Positions 22,565 through 30,484 of a stretch of 31,830 nucleotides of DNA are shown here, one piece after another (position 1 is the stretch's first letter; the number at the start of each line of letters is the position of its first letter). The DNA lies in the NCBI GenBank assembly GCA_020028535.1, contig JAIBHM010000007.1, positions 1-31,830 of the forward strand. The letters are read 5' to 3'. Source of the DNA: Armatimonadota bacterium (GTDB lineage Bacteria; Sysuimicrobiota; Sysuimicrobiia; Sysuimicrobiales; Kaftiobacteriaceae). Under the pieces are notes generated by a model. It did no database searches. It was not told the DNA's origin and was given only the letters and a program-made list of their open reading frames with translations. The position numbers were made by a program, and so were the translations under genes.

Positions 22565-24001
22565 ATGGCGGTGCAGCAGGCTGAGCGCAAGCTCTTCATC
22601 GGAGGCCGCTGGACGGGCGCCGGACAGCCGATCCCGGTTCGCAACAAGTACACCGGGGAGGTGATCGCCACGATTCCGACTGCGGGTCGCGACGACGTGG
22701 ACGCGGCGGTCGCCGCGGCCTCGGGCGCGGCTCAGACGATGGCGGAGATGCCCGCCCACAAGCGGGCGGCGATGCTCGCGACTGCGGCCGATCTCATCCG
22801 GAAGCGGCAGGAGGAATTCGCCCGGACCATCGCGGCCGAAGCCGGTAAAGCGCTCAAGTTCGCCCGCATCGAGGTCGACCGCGGCATCAGCACGTTCACC
22901 TTTGCCGCCGAAGAAGCAAAACGGATCCACGGTGAGACTGTCCCCCTCGACGCCGCGGCCGCCGGTGAGGGCTACTTCGGATTCTTCAACCGCCGCCCGG
23001 TCGGAGTGATCGTGGCCATCGCCCCGTTCAACTTCCCGCTCAACCTGGTCGCGCATAAGGTCGCGCCCGCTCTGGCCGCGGGGAACCCGGTTGTGCTCAA
23101 ACCGGCGACCTGGACGCCGCTCACCTCCGTGCTCTTGGTCGAAGTGCTGCACGAAGCGGGAGTCCCCGCGGGAGCCATCAACCTCATCGCCGGACCGGGC
23201 TCCACTGTGGGGGAGTGGCTGGTCACGGACGACCGCGTGGCCATGGTCACATTCACCGGCAGCGCCGACGTGGGCCGGCAGATCACCTCGCGCGCGGGAA
23301 TCAAGAAGATCACCCTCGAGCTCGGCAACACCTCGCCGGTCATCATCGCCCCCGACGCGGATCTGGAGATGGTGGCGAAGCGCTGCGCGGTCGGCGCGTT
23401 CTACAATTCGGGTCAGGTGTGCCTGTCCGTCCAGCGCATCTTCAGCGAGCGGAGCATTTACGACACATTCACCGAGCGATTCTTGAAGGCGACCGGCGAC
23501 ATGGTCGTCGGCGACCCGCTCGACGAGCGGGTGGACGTGGGCCCGATGATCGACGAGCGCGAGGCCGCGCGGATCGAGGGGTGGGTCAACGATGCCAGGG
23601 CCGCCGGGGCGCGGGTGGCCGCGGGCGGCCGGCGTGAGGGCCCGGTCTACTGGCCCACTGTGCTCACCAACGTCACCCCGCAGATGAAGGTCGTGGCGCA
23701 GGAAGCGTTTGCCCCCGTGGCCTCCGTTATCCCCTACACCGATTTCGAAGAGGCGCTGCGCCAGGCCGATGCCACCCCCTACGGGTTGCAGGCGTCCGTC
23801 TTCACGAAGAGCCTCGACCGCGTCTTTGCCGCGATGCGATGGCTGAACTTCGGCGGGATCATCATCAACGACACTTCAGCCTTCCGCGTCGACCACATGC
23901 CCTACGGCGGTAACCGTCAGAGCGGGATCGGCCGCGAAGGCGTGCGCTACGCTGTCGAGGAGATGACCAACATCCAGATGGTCGCGATCCGCAAGGGATA
24001 G
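22565..24001 (+). CDS. NAD(P)-dependent aldehyde dehydrogenase
   Basis: Predicted 478 residues, the full length for the family. It has the cofactor-binding region APFNFPLNLVAHKVAPALAA, GNPVVLKPA, and FTGSADVGRQI. The general base is Glu252 in LELGNTSP and the catalytic thiol is Cys286 in NSGQVCLSVQR. C-terminal motifs include EAFAPVASVIPYTDFEEAL and MPYGGNRQSGIGREG. The overall pattern resembles lactaldehyde/glyceraldehyde-3-phosphate/phosphonoacetaldehyde-type dehydrogenases rather than the betaine type, so the exact aldehyde is unknown. It oxidises an aldehyde to the acid in the cytosol. GAGGTGAG precedes the ATG. It is divergent from the acyl-CoA synthetase (78-nt gap), which could activate the acid it makes. 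The VapBC module follows. Confidence 0.92.
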   Translation: MAVQQAERKLFIGGRWTGAGQPIPVRNKYTGEVIATIPTAGRDDVDAAVAAASGAAQTMAEMPAHKRAAMLATAADLIRKRQEEFARTIAAEAGKALKFARIEVDRGISTFTFAAEEAKRIHGETVPLDAAAAGEGYFGFFNRRPVGVIVAIAPFNFPLNLVAHKVAPALAAGNPVVLKPATWTPLTSVLLVEVLHEAGVPAGAINLIAGPGSTVGEWLVTDDRVAMVTFTGSADVGRQITSRAGIKKITLELGNTSPVIIAPDADLEMVAKRCAVGAFYNSGQVCLSVQRIFSERSIYDTFTERFLKATGDMVVGDPLDERVDVGPMIDEREAARIEGWVNDARAAGARVAAGGRREGPVYWPTVLTNVTPQMKVVAQEAFAPVASVIPYTDFEEALRQADATPYGLQASVFTKSLDRVFAAMRWLNFGGIIINDTSAFRVDHMPYGGNRQSGIGREGVRYAVEEMTNIQMVAIRKG

Positions 24002-24014
24002 CCTAGCCGTGTCA

Positions 24015-24050
24015 TTGACATCTTGATGTCTGTACGATAACATCAAGATG
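24015..24050 (+). promoter_or_regulatory. vapBC promoter with overlapping inverted-repeat operator
   Basis: TTGACA (24015-24020), a 17-nt spacer and TAACAT (24038-24043) make a good sigma70 promoter whose start would fall at the GTG of vapB. Over it lies a perfect 11-bp inverted repeat, CATCTTGATGT (24019-24029) and ACATCAAGATG (24040-24050), with half-site centres 21 bp apart, two helical turns. This arrangement fits autorepression by the ribbon-helix-helix antitoxin or toxin-antitoxin complex. Confidence 0.8.
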
Positions 24051-24292
24051 TGCGAACCACACTCACCCTGGACGAAGATGTTGCAGCGGCTGTAAAAGCT
24101 GAAGCCCGAAGGTCCGGCAAGCCCTTCAAAGTCCTCGTGAATGAGCTGTTGCGCGCGGCCTTGTATCTTCGCCGGCGGCAGAAGGTCCCCCAATTTACAG
24201 TGCAGACGCGCCCTCTGGGCGTCCAGCAAGGGATGGACTACGATAGGATCGGTCAGCTCATCGAGCAACTCGAGGGACCGCTGCAGCGGTGA
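24050..24292 (+). CDS. vapB: VapB-type ribbon-helix-helix antitoxin
   Basis: Predicted 80 residues from GTG 24050. Residues 1-39 (MRTTLTLDEDVAAAVKAEA, then KPFKVLVNELLRAALY) form a ribbon-helix-helix DNA-binding domain: a beta strand TTLTLDEDV, then two helices. The C-terminal half (QFTVQTRPLGVQQGMDYDRI, then EQLEGPL) is the usual toxin-wrapping tail. It should bind the inverted repeat overlapping its own promoter and neutralise the PIN toxin encoded next; the stop overlaps the toxin's GTG (GTGA). No ribosome-binding site precedes the start, and the -10 box is six bases away, so the message is probably leaderless. The out-of-frame ATG at 24048 is not used. Confidence 0.9.
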   Translation: MRTTLTLDEDVAAAVKAEARRSGKPFKVLVNELLRAALYLRRRQKVPQFTVQTRPLGVQQGMDYDRIGQLIEQLEGPLQR

Positions 24293-24717
24293 TCTTGCTC
24301 GATGCGAACGTTCTGCTGTACGCTTACAACCCTTCCTTTCCTCAGCACCGGCGCGCCAGAACCTGGCTCGAGCAGAACTTTTCCGCCCCGGCTCCGATCG
24401 GCCTTCCATGGGCAACGATCCTCGCGTTCCTGCGCATCGGGACCAATCCGCGTGCATTCCCGGAACCGCTGACGACTGACGAAGCCGTGGCGGTCGTGTC
24501 AGCGTGGCTCACGCATCCCACAGTTACGGTCCTGACACCGGGAGAGCGGCATTGGAGCATCTTGCAGGATCTTCTCTTGCGTGTGCGAGTCCGGGGTGCT
24601 CAGGTGGCCGACGCTCACCTCGCGGCGCTAGCCATCGAACACGGGGCGACTCTATGCACGACCGACCGAGATTTCGCCGTATTTGGCGGGCTCCGCCTGA
24701 TGAATCCACTGGAATAG
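24289..24717 (+). CDS. vapC: VapC-type PIN domain ribonuclease toxin
   Basis: Predicted 142 residues from GTG 24289, overlapping the antitoxin stop. The PIN fold begins MILLDANVLLYAYNPSFPQH with the metal-binding D5. The central helix IGLPWATILAFLRIGTNP and the C-terminal QVADAHLAALAIEHGATLCT-TDRDF supply D108, D126 and D128. In this subfamily the central acidic residue common to many VapC toxins (Glu in the LAEFLR-like motif) is Phe47, as I recall for related TA-system VapC proteins with LAFLRI. VapC toxins cut tRNA or rRNA; the target here is unknown. The module sits between the aldehyde dehydrogenase and the second hydroxylase operon and may have inserted there, though base use is like its neighbours. 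Confidence 0.92.
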   Translation: MILLDANVLLYAYNPSFPQHRRARTWLEQNFSAPAPIGLPWATILAFLRIGTNPRAFPEPLTTDEAVAVVSAWLTHPTVTVLTPGERHWSILQDLLLRVRVRGAQVADAHLAALAIEHGATLCTTDRDFAVFGGLRLMNPLE

Positions 24718-24761
24718 CCGGCGCACTGCAACGAGACCGGCAGGCAACCCTGCAGGGCGCG

Positions 24762-24767
24762 TATAAT
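24762..24767 (+). promoter_or_regulatory. TATAAT -10 box before the second hydroxylase operon
   Basis: A perfect TATAAT in otherwise GC-rich sequence lies 15 nt before ATG 24783 and directly abuts ATG 24768. A transcript starting about seven bases later would have a leader of only ~9 nt for ATG 24783. No convincing -35 box is seen (GGCAGG at the 17-nt position). This favours ATG 24783 as the start. Confidence 0.5.
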
Positions 24768-24782
24768 ATGAGGCTTGTTCCC

Positions 24783-27131
24783 ATGGGCACCCGCTACTTC
24801 GGCGAGCGCGTCAAACGCAACGAAGATCCCCGTCTACTGACCGGCCGCGGGACGTTCGTCGACGATATCAGACTGCCCGGCATGTTGCACGGCGCCGTGC
24901 TGCGCAGCCCCCACGCCCATGCTCGTCTGCTGAGCCTTGACACGAGTAAAGCGAAGACCGCACGGGGCGTGGTCGCTGTCTACACACGGACAGATCTGCC
25001 GGAACACCTGCAGCAGCCGCTGCCCAAGCTCATCCCCCACTACGCCCTCATCCACCACAAGACGCAGTACGCGCTGGCTCCGGAGAAGGTCCGCTACGTG
25101 GGTGAGCCTGTGGCCTTCGTCGTGGCGGAGAGCCGGTATCTGGCCGAGGACGCGGCCGAATTGGTCGAGGTGGAGTACGAGCCGCTGCCCCCCGTCGTGG
25201 ACCTTACGCAAGCGGCGCAACCGAACGCGCCGCTTGTACATGAGGACATGGGCACCAATGTCTGCGCGCATCACACCCAGCGCGTCGGAAACGTCGAAGA
25301 CGCTTTCGCCCGCGCGGCGCACGTCTTCACCGAGCGCTTCGTCATGGACCGGGGCACCGCGGCCCCCATGGAGTGCCGCGGCATCGTGGCGCAGTGGGAA
25401 CCGAAGATGCGCCAGCTGACGGTGTGGGACTCCACCCAGGCGCCGATCCCCATCCGCAATGGTCTGGCGCGGCTGCTCGGCCTGCCGCAGGGCGGCGTGC
25501 GCGTTATCGCGCCCGACGTCGGCGGGGGCTTCGGTCCGAAGATCATGATGTTCTACCCTGAAGAGATCCTCGTGCCGTGTGCGGCGATGCAGCTGGGCCG
25601 GCCCGTGAAGTGGATCGAGGACCGCCGCGAGAACTTCGTCGCGATGAACCAGGAGCGCGAGCAGATCCATGTCGCGGCCATCGCGGTCGACAGCGATGGC
25701 CGCATCCTTGGCGTACGTACGAACTTCCTCTACGACTCGGGCGCCTACATTCCTTACGGGATCATCGTCCCCATCGTTGCCAGCACCACGCTTCCGGGTC
25801 CATACAAGATCCCCAATTATCATTGCGAATTCAAAGCGGTCTTCACCAACAAAACGATCGTCAGTCCCTACCGCGGCGCCGGCCGGCCGCACGGCGTCTT
25901 TGTGATGGAGCGGCTGATGGACCGTGTGGCGAAGGAGCTTCGCATCGACCGCACCGAGGTCCGCCGCCGCAACTTGATCCAGCCCCACGAGTTCCCGTAC
26001 GAAGTCGGGCTGATTTATCAGGACAACGCTCCAGTAATCTACGACAGCGGCGACTATCCGGCCACCCTTGCGAAGGCGCTGCAGATGATCGGGTACGACA
26101 TGTGGCCCGAGCGGCGCGCACGGTATCGCCGCGAGGGCAGGTATGTGGGCCTTGGTATTGCCTGTTATGTCGAGGGCTCGGGCATCGGCCCATACGAGGG
26201 CGCCCGGGTCACGGTCGAGCCGTCGGGCAAGGTCTACGCGGCGACGAGCGTCGGCACGCAGGGACAGGGTCATTTTACGTCGTTTGCCCAGATCGTCGCC
26301 GACGCGCTCACCGTCCCGGTGGAAGACGTGGTCGTCGTCACAGGAGACACCGGCGCCTTCGGGTGGGGCACCGGCACGTTTGCCAGCCGCGCCGCGGTCG
26401 TCGCCGGAAATGCCGTGCACCTGGCTGCGCAGGCGGTGCGGGAGAAGACCCTCAAAGTCGCGGCAACGAAGCTGGAAGCACGCGTCGAGGACCTGGAGCT
26501 GCAGGACGGCAAGGTCTTTGTGCGCGGCGTACCCGGCCGGACGATGACGCTGGCCGAGATTGCGGTGGCCGCCAACCCGCTGCGCGGGACGATTCCGGAA
26601 GGATGGGAACAGCCGGGCCTGGAGGCCAGCCGCTACTTCGCGCCCCCGCGAGGCACGTTCCCCAACGGCGTGCATGCCTGTGTCCTGGAAGTCGACGTGC
26701 AGACGGGAATGATCAAGATTCTCAAATACGTCGTCGTGCACGACTGCGGCCGCGTCATCAACCCGCTTATCCTGGACGGGCAAATCCATGGAGGCGTGGC
26801 GCAGGGACTGGGGGGCGCGTTCTACGAGAGGCTCGTCTACGACGAGCACGGCCAGCTGCTCACACAGACGTTCATGGACTACCTCCTCCCGACCGCGATG
26901 GAGGTGCCCGAGATCGAGATCGGCCATCTCGAGACGCCTTCGCCCCTGAACCCGCTCGGCGTGAAGGGCGCGGGCGAAGCGGGCGTGATCCCTGTCGCAG
27001 CGCTCATCGCCCAGGCGATCGACGACGCGCTCATGGAGTTCGGCGTGCGCATTGCGGAAATGCCGCTCTCGCCGAACCGGCTGCTGGAGATCATCCAGGC
27101 CGCCCGGAAGCAACCCGCCGCGGCCAGTTGA
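24783..27131 (+). CDS. Xanthine dehydrogenase-family molybdenum subunit (form II CoxL-like)
   Basis: Predicted 782 residues from ATG 24783, the same length as CoxL; ATG 24768 adds five residues. It starts TRYFGERVKRNEDPRLLTGR. Moco-contacting motifs are VIAPDVGGGFGPK (~241-253), the active loop PYRGAGRPHG at 362-371, GTQGQGHFTSF (~491-501) and GAGEAG with the catalytic Glu732. The loop lacks the Cys of AYRCSFR, so no Cu-S-Mo ligand is expected. It belongs to the form II/putative CODH group, whose real substrates are mostly unknown and may be purines, aldehydes or aromatic N-heterocycles. It is a hydroxylase using water as oxygen donor and needs the MCD cofactor. It forms an L-M-S operon with the following FAD and 2Fe-2S genes and then DUF2877 and EamA genes, which suggests a catabolic substrate rather than CO. 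Confidence 0.93.
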   Translation: MGTRYFGERVKRNEDPRLLTGRGTFVDDIRLPGMLHGAVLRSPHAHARLLSLDTSKAKTARGVVAVYTRTDLPEHLQQPLPKLIPHYALIHHKTQYALAPEKVRYVGEPVAFVVAESRYLAEDAAELVEVEYEPLPPVVDLTQAAQPNAPLVHEDMGTNVCAHHTQRVGNVEDAFARAAHVFTERFVMDRGTAAPMECRGIVAQWEPKMRQLTVWDSTQAPIPIRNGLARLLGLPQGGVRVIAPDVGGGFGPKIMMFYPEEILVPCAAMQLGRPVKWIEDRRENFVAMNQEREQIHVAAIAVDSDGRILGVRTNFLYDSGAYIPYGIIVPIVASTTLPGPYKIPNYHCEFKAVFTNKTIVSPYRGAGRPHGVFVMERLMDRVAKELRIDRTEVRRRNLIQPHEFPYEVGLIYQDNAPVIYDSGDYPATLAKALQMIGYDMWPERRARYRREGRYVGLGIACYVEGSGIGPYEGARVTVEPSGKVYAATSVGTQGQGHFTSFAQIVADALTVPVEDVVVVTGDTGAFGWGTGTFASRAAVVAGNAVHLAAQAVREKTLKVAATKLEARVEDLELQDGKVFVRGVPGRTMTLAEIAVAANPLRGTIPEGWEQPGLEASRYFAPPRGTFPNGVHACVLEVDVQTGMIKILKYVVVHDCGRVINPLILDGQIHGGVAQGLGGAFYERLVYDEHGQLLTQTFMDYLLPTAMEVPEIEIGHLETPSPLNPLGVKGAGEAGVIPVAALIAQAIDDALMEFGVRIAEMPLSPNRLLEIIQAARKQPAAAS

Positions 27132-27155
27132 ACGCCGCTCAATGAAGCCCGCGCC

Positions 27156-28034
27156 ATGAAGCCCGCTCCGTTCAAGTATGTTGCGCCTGAGTCGCTCGAT
27201 GATGCCGTTGCGCTTCTGCGGCGCCACGGTCAAGAGGGCAAGATCCTGGCCGGGGGGCAGAGCCTCGTCCCCCTGCTCAACATGCGGTTGGCGCGGCCGG
27301 CGGTCATCATCGATCTGAACCGCCTCCGCCCGCTCGATTACATCAAGAACGGGAAAGACGTGCGCATCGGCGCGATGACGCGGCAGCGGGTAGCCGAGCT
27401 CTCTCCGCTGGTACGGCAGAAACTCCCGCTGCTGGCCGAGGCGCTCCGGTATGTCGGACATCCGCAGATCCGCAATCGCGGCACAATCGGCGGGAGCATC
27501 GCCCACGCCGACCCGTCTGCGGAGCTCCCGGCGGTACTGGCTGCACTCGAGGGCAAGGTCGTGCTGCAGAATGGGCGCGGGACGCGCACCCTCGGGGCCG
27601 ACGCCTTCTTTCTCACGTACCTGACAACAGCACTCCAGCCGGATGAGTTGCTTGTGGAGGTCCGCATCCCGGCGCACGATCACTTGGGTACGGCCTTCCT
27701 GGAGGTGGCGCGCCGCCACGGTGACTATGCGCTGGTTGGGGTCGCCGCAGTCGTGGACTGGAACGGCGGCCGCGCGCGGGACGTTCGTCTTACATTCACG
27801 GGTGTGGGCGGCGTTCCGGTTCGGGTCGCCGAAGCGGAAGCCGCGGCGACCGGAAGGCCGCTCACGGACGCCGTCCTCGCCGAGGTCTCGCGTATCGTTT
27901 CGGCAGGACTGGATCCTGAGGCGGATATCCACGCCTCAGCAGAGTACCGCAAACACGTGGCGGGCGTCCTGGCCGAACGCGCGCTGCGAGTCGCAGTGAC
28001 ACGCGCGCAGCGGCGGGAACGAGACACAAGATGA
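27156..28034 (+). CDS. FAD-binding subunit of the second molybdenum hydroxylase
   Basis: Predicted 292 residues, starting MKPAPFKYVAPESLDDAVAL. FAD-binding motifs are KILAGGQSLVPLLNMRLARP (~28-47) and NRGTIGGSIAHADPSAELPA (~107-126). The C-terminal CO_deh_flav_C domain includes EVARRHGDYALVGVAAVV. It carries electrons from the 2Fe-2S subunit to an acceptor. The start region is a near-perfect tandem duplication: ATGAAGCCCGCGCC at 27142 is repeated as ATGAAGCCCGCTCC at 27156, but the first ATG runs into a stop after five codons, so 27156 is the working start. The stop overlaps the next gene's ATG (ATGA). Confidence 0.94.
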   Translation: MKPAPFKYVAPESLDDAVALLRRHGQEGKILAGGQSLVPLLNMRLARPAVIIDLNRLRPLDYIKNGKDVRIGAMTRQRVAELSPLVRQKLPLLAEALRYVGHPQIRNRGTIGGSIAHADPSAELPAVLAALEGKVVLQNGRGTRTLGADAFFLTYLTTALQPDELLVEVRIPAHDHLGTAFLEVARRHGDYALVGVAAVVDWNGGRARDVRLTFTGVGGVPVRVAEAEAAATGRPLTDAVLAEVSRIVSAGLDPEADIHASAEYRKHVAGVLAERALRVAVTRAQRRERDTR

Positions 28035-28591
28035 GACGCTCGATGAAACGCGGCCGGGCGGAGGGCCGGACGATCAAACCGCGCCGGAATAGTGAACGGG
28101 TCGCCTCTCCAGCCGAGCGCGCGCAGATTACACTCACAATCAATGGCACCCGCCACACTGCGGACGTCGAAGTGCGCAAGACCCTCGCGGATTTCATCCG
28201 CGAGGAAGCCGGCCTCACCGGCACGCACCTCGGGTGCGAACACGGCGTATGCGGCGCCTGCACGATTCACCTGGACGGACAGGCGGTCCGCAGCTGTCTC
28301 ATGTTCGCAGTCCAGGCACAGGGCGCCGAGATCACGACGGTGGAATCATTGGGAACGCCCGAGCGCCTCCACCCATTGCAGGAGGCGTTCCGCGATCACC
28401 ACGGCCTGCAGTGCGGCTTCTGCACCCCCGGCATCCTCATGAGCACGCTGGCCTTCCTGCGCGAGTCCCCGCACCCCTCAGACGAGCAGATCCGTGAAGT
28501 GCTCAGCGGCAACCTCTGCCGCTGCACAGGATATCAGGGCATCGTGGCGGCGGTCCGTGACGCAGCGCGGCGGATGCGCGGCACCGCGTGA
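28031..28591 (+). CDS. 2Fe-2S subunit of the second molybdenum hydroxylase
   Basis: Predicted 186 residues. The first iron-sulfur domain has C69, C74, C77 and C89 (LGCEHGVCGACTIHLDG). The second has C128, C131, C163 and C165 (LQCGFCTPGILM, GNLCRCTGY). It relays electrons between the molybdenum and FAD subunits. An unusual N-terminal extension of ~30 residues rich in Arg and Lys (MRRSMKRGRAEGRTIKPRRN) precedes the standard domain start QITLTINGTRHTA. It resembles neither a Tat (no RRxFLK) nor a Sec signal and may simply reflect start choice. The ATG used overlaps the FAD subunit stop, and the DUF2877 gene overlaps its stop (GTGA). Confidence 0.94.
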   Translation: MRRSMKRGRAEGRTIKPRRNSERVASPAERAQITLTINGTRHTADVEVRKTLADFIREEAGLTGTHLGCEHGVCGACTIHLDGQAVRSCLMFAVQAQGAEITTVESLGTPERLHPLQEAFRDHHGLQCGFCTPGILMSTLAFLRESPHPSDEQIREVLSGNLCRCTGYQGIVAAVRDAARRMRGTA

Positions 28592-29433
28592 CTGCTCTGC
28601 CCCTCGCGGCTCGTTCGATCGGTTCTCCAATCGCCAGCCTCTTCTCCGCCGCGCGCAGCGGACAGGTCATCGCCACGTTCGAACGCAGTTGCTATCTCGA
28701 CCTGAACGGACATATCGTCGCCCTCGTCGCCCCTGAACTGTTGAACGGGCCATTGAACGTCGTCCTCGCTCACCTGCCTTCGAAGGCCATGAGCGGTGTG
28801 TCGACCACGCATCGCGTCCGGCTGTCACCCGGATCTGTTGAGATCGAAGATGTGCTCATGGTCGATCTCAGCCGGGCGGAGGTCTGGAACGCCCAACTCC
28901 CCCCGCTCATCCGCGTTGACCGGGACGCGCTGCTGGGGCGCCTCGACGTCATCAAAACCGTGCTCGCCGACGCCCCCGCGGAGAGCCTGGCCCATGCTGC
29001 CTCCCGCCCGGCTCGGGCGAGTGAGGGGATGGATGCGCTGTACTCTGCGCTGCGCCACCCGGATGCGGCGACCCTGGCGCATGCCGCAGATCGTCTGGTG
29101 GGATTTGGACTGGGCCTCACCCCGTCAGGGGATGACGTCTTGGCCGGGATGTTGATCGCCCTTCATTTGGTGCGGCCGGCGGCTGCCATAGCCGTGAGCG
29201 ACATCGTTAAAGAGGCGGCCCGCGGCCGCACGACTCGGATCAGCATCGCCTACCTCGAGGCGGCATCTCAGGGCAACGCCGGCGAAGCATGGCACACGCT
29301 CGCCCGCACGCTCGAGGGAACCCATGACGGTATGCGGACGGCCGCTCGAAGGATCATGGCATTCGGCGAAACCTCGGGCGCGGACATGCTGACCGGGTTT
29401 GTGCTGGCTGCAGAGGCATTGCTGGCTGAATGA
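28588..29433 (+). CDS. DUF2877 (AllH-like) protein
   Basis: Predicted 281 residues from GTG 28588, overlapping the previous stop. Signature stretches are GFGLGLTPSGDDVLAGML at ~172-189 and FGETSGADMLTGFVLA at ~261-276, both typical of DUF2877. Family members include AllH, reported as part of the oxamate carbamoyltransferase of the allantoin pathway, often beside FdrA-like proteins. No FdrA-like gene is seen here. Its coupling to a form II molybdenum hydroxylase and a DMT transporter suggests a role in degradation of a nitrogen heterocycle or carbamoyl compound, but that is inference. It is probably cytosolic. A downstream ATGA overlap links it to the transporter gene. Confidence 0.85.
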   Translation: MTALPLAARSIGSPIASLFSAARSGQVIATFERSCYLDLNGHIVALVAPELLNGPLNVVLAHLPSKAMSGVSTTHRVRLSPGSVEIEDVLMVDLSRAEVWNAQLPPLIRVDRDALLGRLDVIKTVLADAPAESLAHAASRPARASEGMDALYSALRHPDAATLAHAADRLVGFGLGLTPSGDDVLAGMLIALHLVRPAAAIAVSDIVKEAARGRTTRISIAYLEAASQGNAGEAWHTLARTLEGTHDGMRTAARRIMAFGETSGADMLTGFVLAAEALLAE

Positions 29434-30326
29434 CACATCGACAGGACAGGCTGCGCGGCTATCTCGCCGTGCTGGGTGCCGCCACGCTGTGGGGCGTCTC
29501 GGGCGTCGTCGCCAAGGCCCTGTTCAACCGGCGCATCGAGCCGTGGACGCTGATTGAGATACGCCTTACCGGGGCGTTTTTCGTCCTGTTACTTATCCTG
29601 GTCGCGCGGCGCCATCCCATGCGCGTCCAAAGGCAACAACTGACGCGCATGGGATTACTCGGACTCGCTATGACCGCGGCGCAGTTCACCTACTACCTCA
29701 CCATCAGCCTCACGGACGTCGCCACCGCGCTGTTCCTGCAGTACACGTCGCCGGTCTTCGTCGCCCTCTACGGATGGGGGTTCGAAGGAGAGCGTCTGGG
29801 GGGAGTGAAGGTCGGGGCCATTATCCTGGCCGTCGTGGGCAGTTACTTTCTCGTGACGGGCGGCGGTGGCATCCGGGTGAGTCCCCTCGGCCTCACCAGC
29901 GGCATCCTGGCCGCGGTCGCGTTCGGATGTTACGCGATCCTCGGGCGCGGCCGCGTGAGAGAGCTCGGTAGCATCACCTCATTGCTCTACACGCTGGGGA
30001 CCGGAGCGCTGGTGTGGAGTGTTGTGGTGCCACCCTGGAGGGCCTACGCCGGGGGATATGCGCCGGAGGAATGGGCGCTGTTTGCGTTCATTATCATCTT
30101 CGCCACGATCCTCCCGTTCGGGCTCTTCCTCTACGGATTGCGCTGGATCTCCTCGAGCATGGCGAGTCTTACCGCGACGTTCGAACCGGTTGTCGGCAGC
30201 GCGGCCGCGTTTCTCATTCTGGGCGAACTGCTTGCCCTGCCGCAGATCATGGGTGGGCTGGTGATCGCTGCGGCCGTGGCGATGATCCAGGTCGCGGACA
30301 TCGGAATTCGGGCGGCTCCCGATTAG
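29430..30326 (+). CDS. EamA/DMT-family transporter
   Basis: Predicted 298 residues with about ten membrane-spanning segments in two EamA repeats. The first includes YLAVLGAATLWGVSGVVAKA, AFFVLLLILVA and VGAIILAVVGSYFLVTG. The second includes ILAAVAFGCYAILG, LFAFIIIFATILPFGLFLYG, ASLTATFEPVVGSAAAFLIL and GGLVIAAAVAMIQV. EamA proteins are drug/metabolite transporters that often export amino acids or other small metabolites. The substrate here is unknown. As last gene of the operon, with an ATGA overlap, it probably moves the substrate or product of the molybdenum hydroxylase pathway. Confidence 0.93.
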   Translation: MTHRQDRLRGYLAVLGAATLWGVSGVVAKALFNRRIEPWTLIEIRLTGAFFVLLLILVARRHPMRVQRQQLTRMGLLGLAMTAAQFTYYLTISLTDVATALFLQYTSPVFVALYGWGFEGERLGGVKVGAIILAVVGSYFLVTGGGGIRVSPLGLTSGILAAVAFGCYAILGRGRVRELGSITSLLYTLGTGALVWSVVVPPWRAYAGGYAPEEWALFAFIIIFATILPFGLFLYGLRWISSSMASLTATFEPVVGSAAAFLILGELLALPQIMGGLVIAAAVAMIQVADIGIRAAPD

Positions 30327-30484
30327 GCAGAGGCTCCTGTCGGAGGCGTTCCGCGTCTACCCTGAGCTGGCCTTGCTCCCACATGTCTTGAAGAGGCATC
30401 CTGAGCGGAAACATTTTCTCTTTGCCGGATCCAGACCGAGCTCCGGTGGGCTCCCTTGGTCAGCCCAGGATCGAGTTCCTTCGG
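30327..30484. other. Intergenic, no gene seen
   Basis: About 160 nt between the transporter stop and the long palindrome. I see no convincing gene or strong T-run terminator. A short frame crossing the palindrome exists but has no family features. Confidence 0.5.

Noticed and set aside
25577..27145. 522-codon plus-strand frame in another phase of the large subunit gene
   Set aside because: Arg/Pro/Gly-rich shadow frame without a ribosome-binding site; the molybdenum-subunit frame explains the sequence.
24834..27932. 1032-codon minus-strand frame antisense to the second hydroxylase genes
   Set aside because: Its composition (His, Arg, Asp, Val-rich) is typical of antisense frames in GC-rich genes, with no domain and no start signal; the plus-strand genes are unmistakable.
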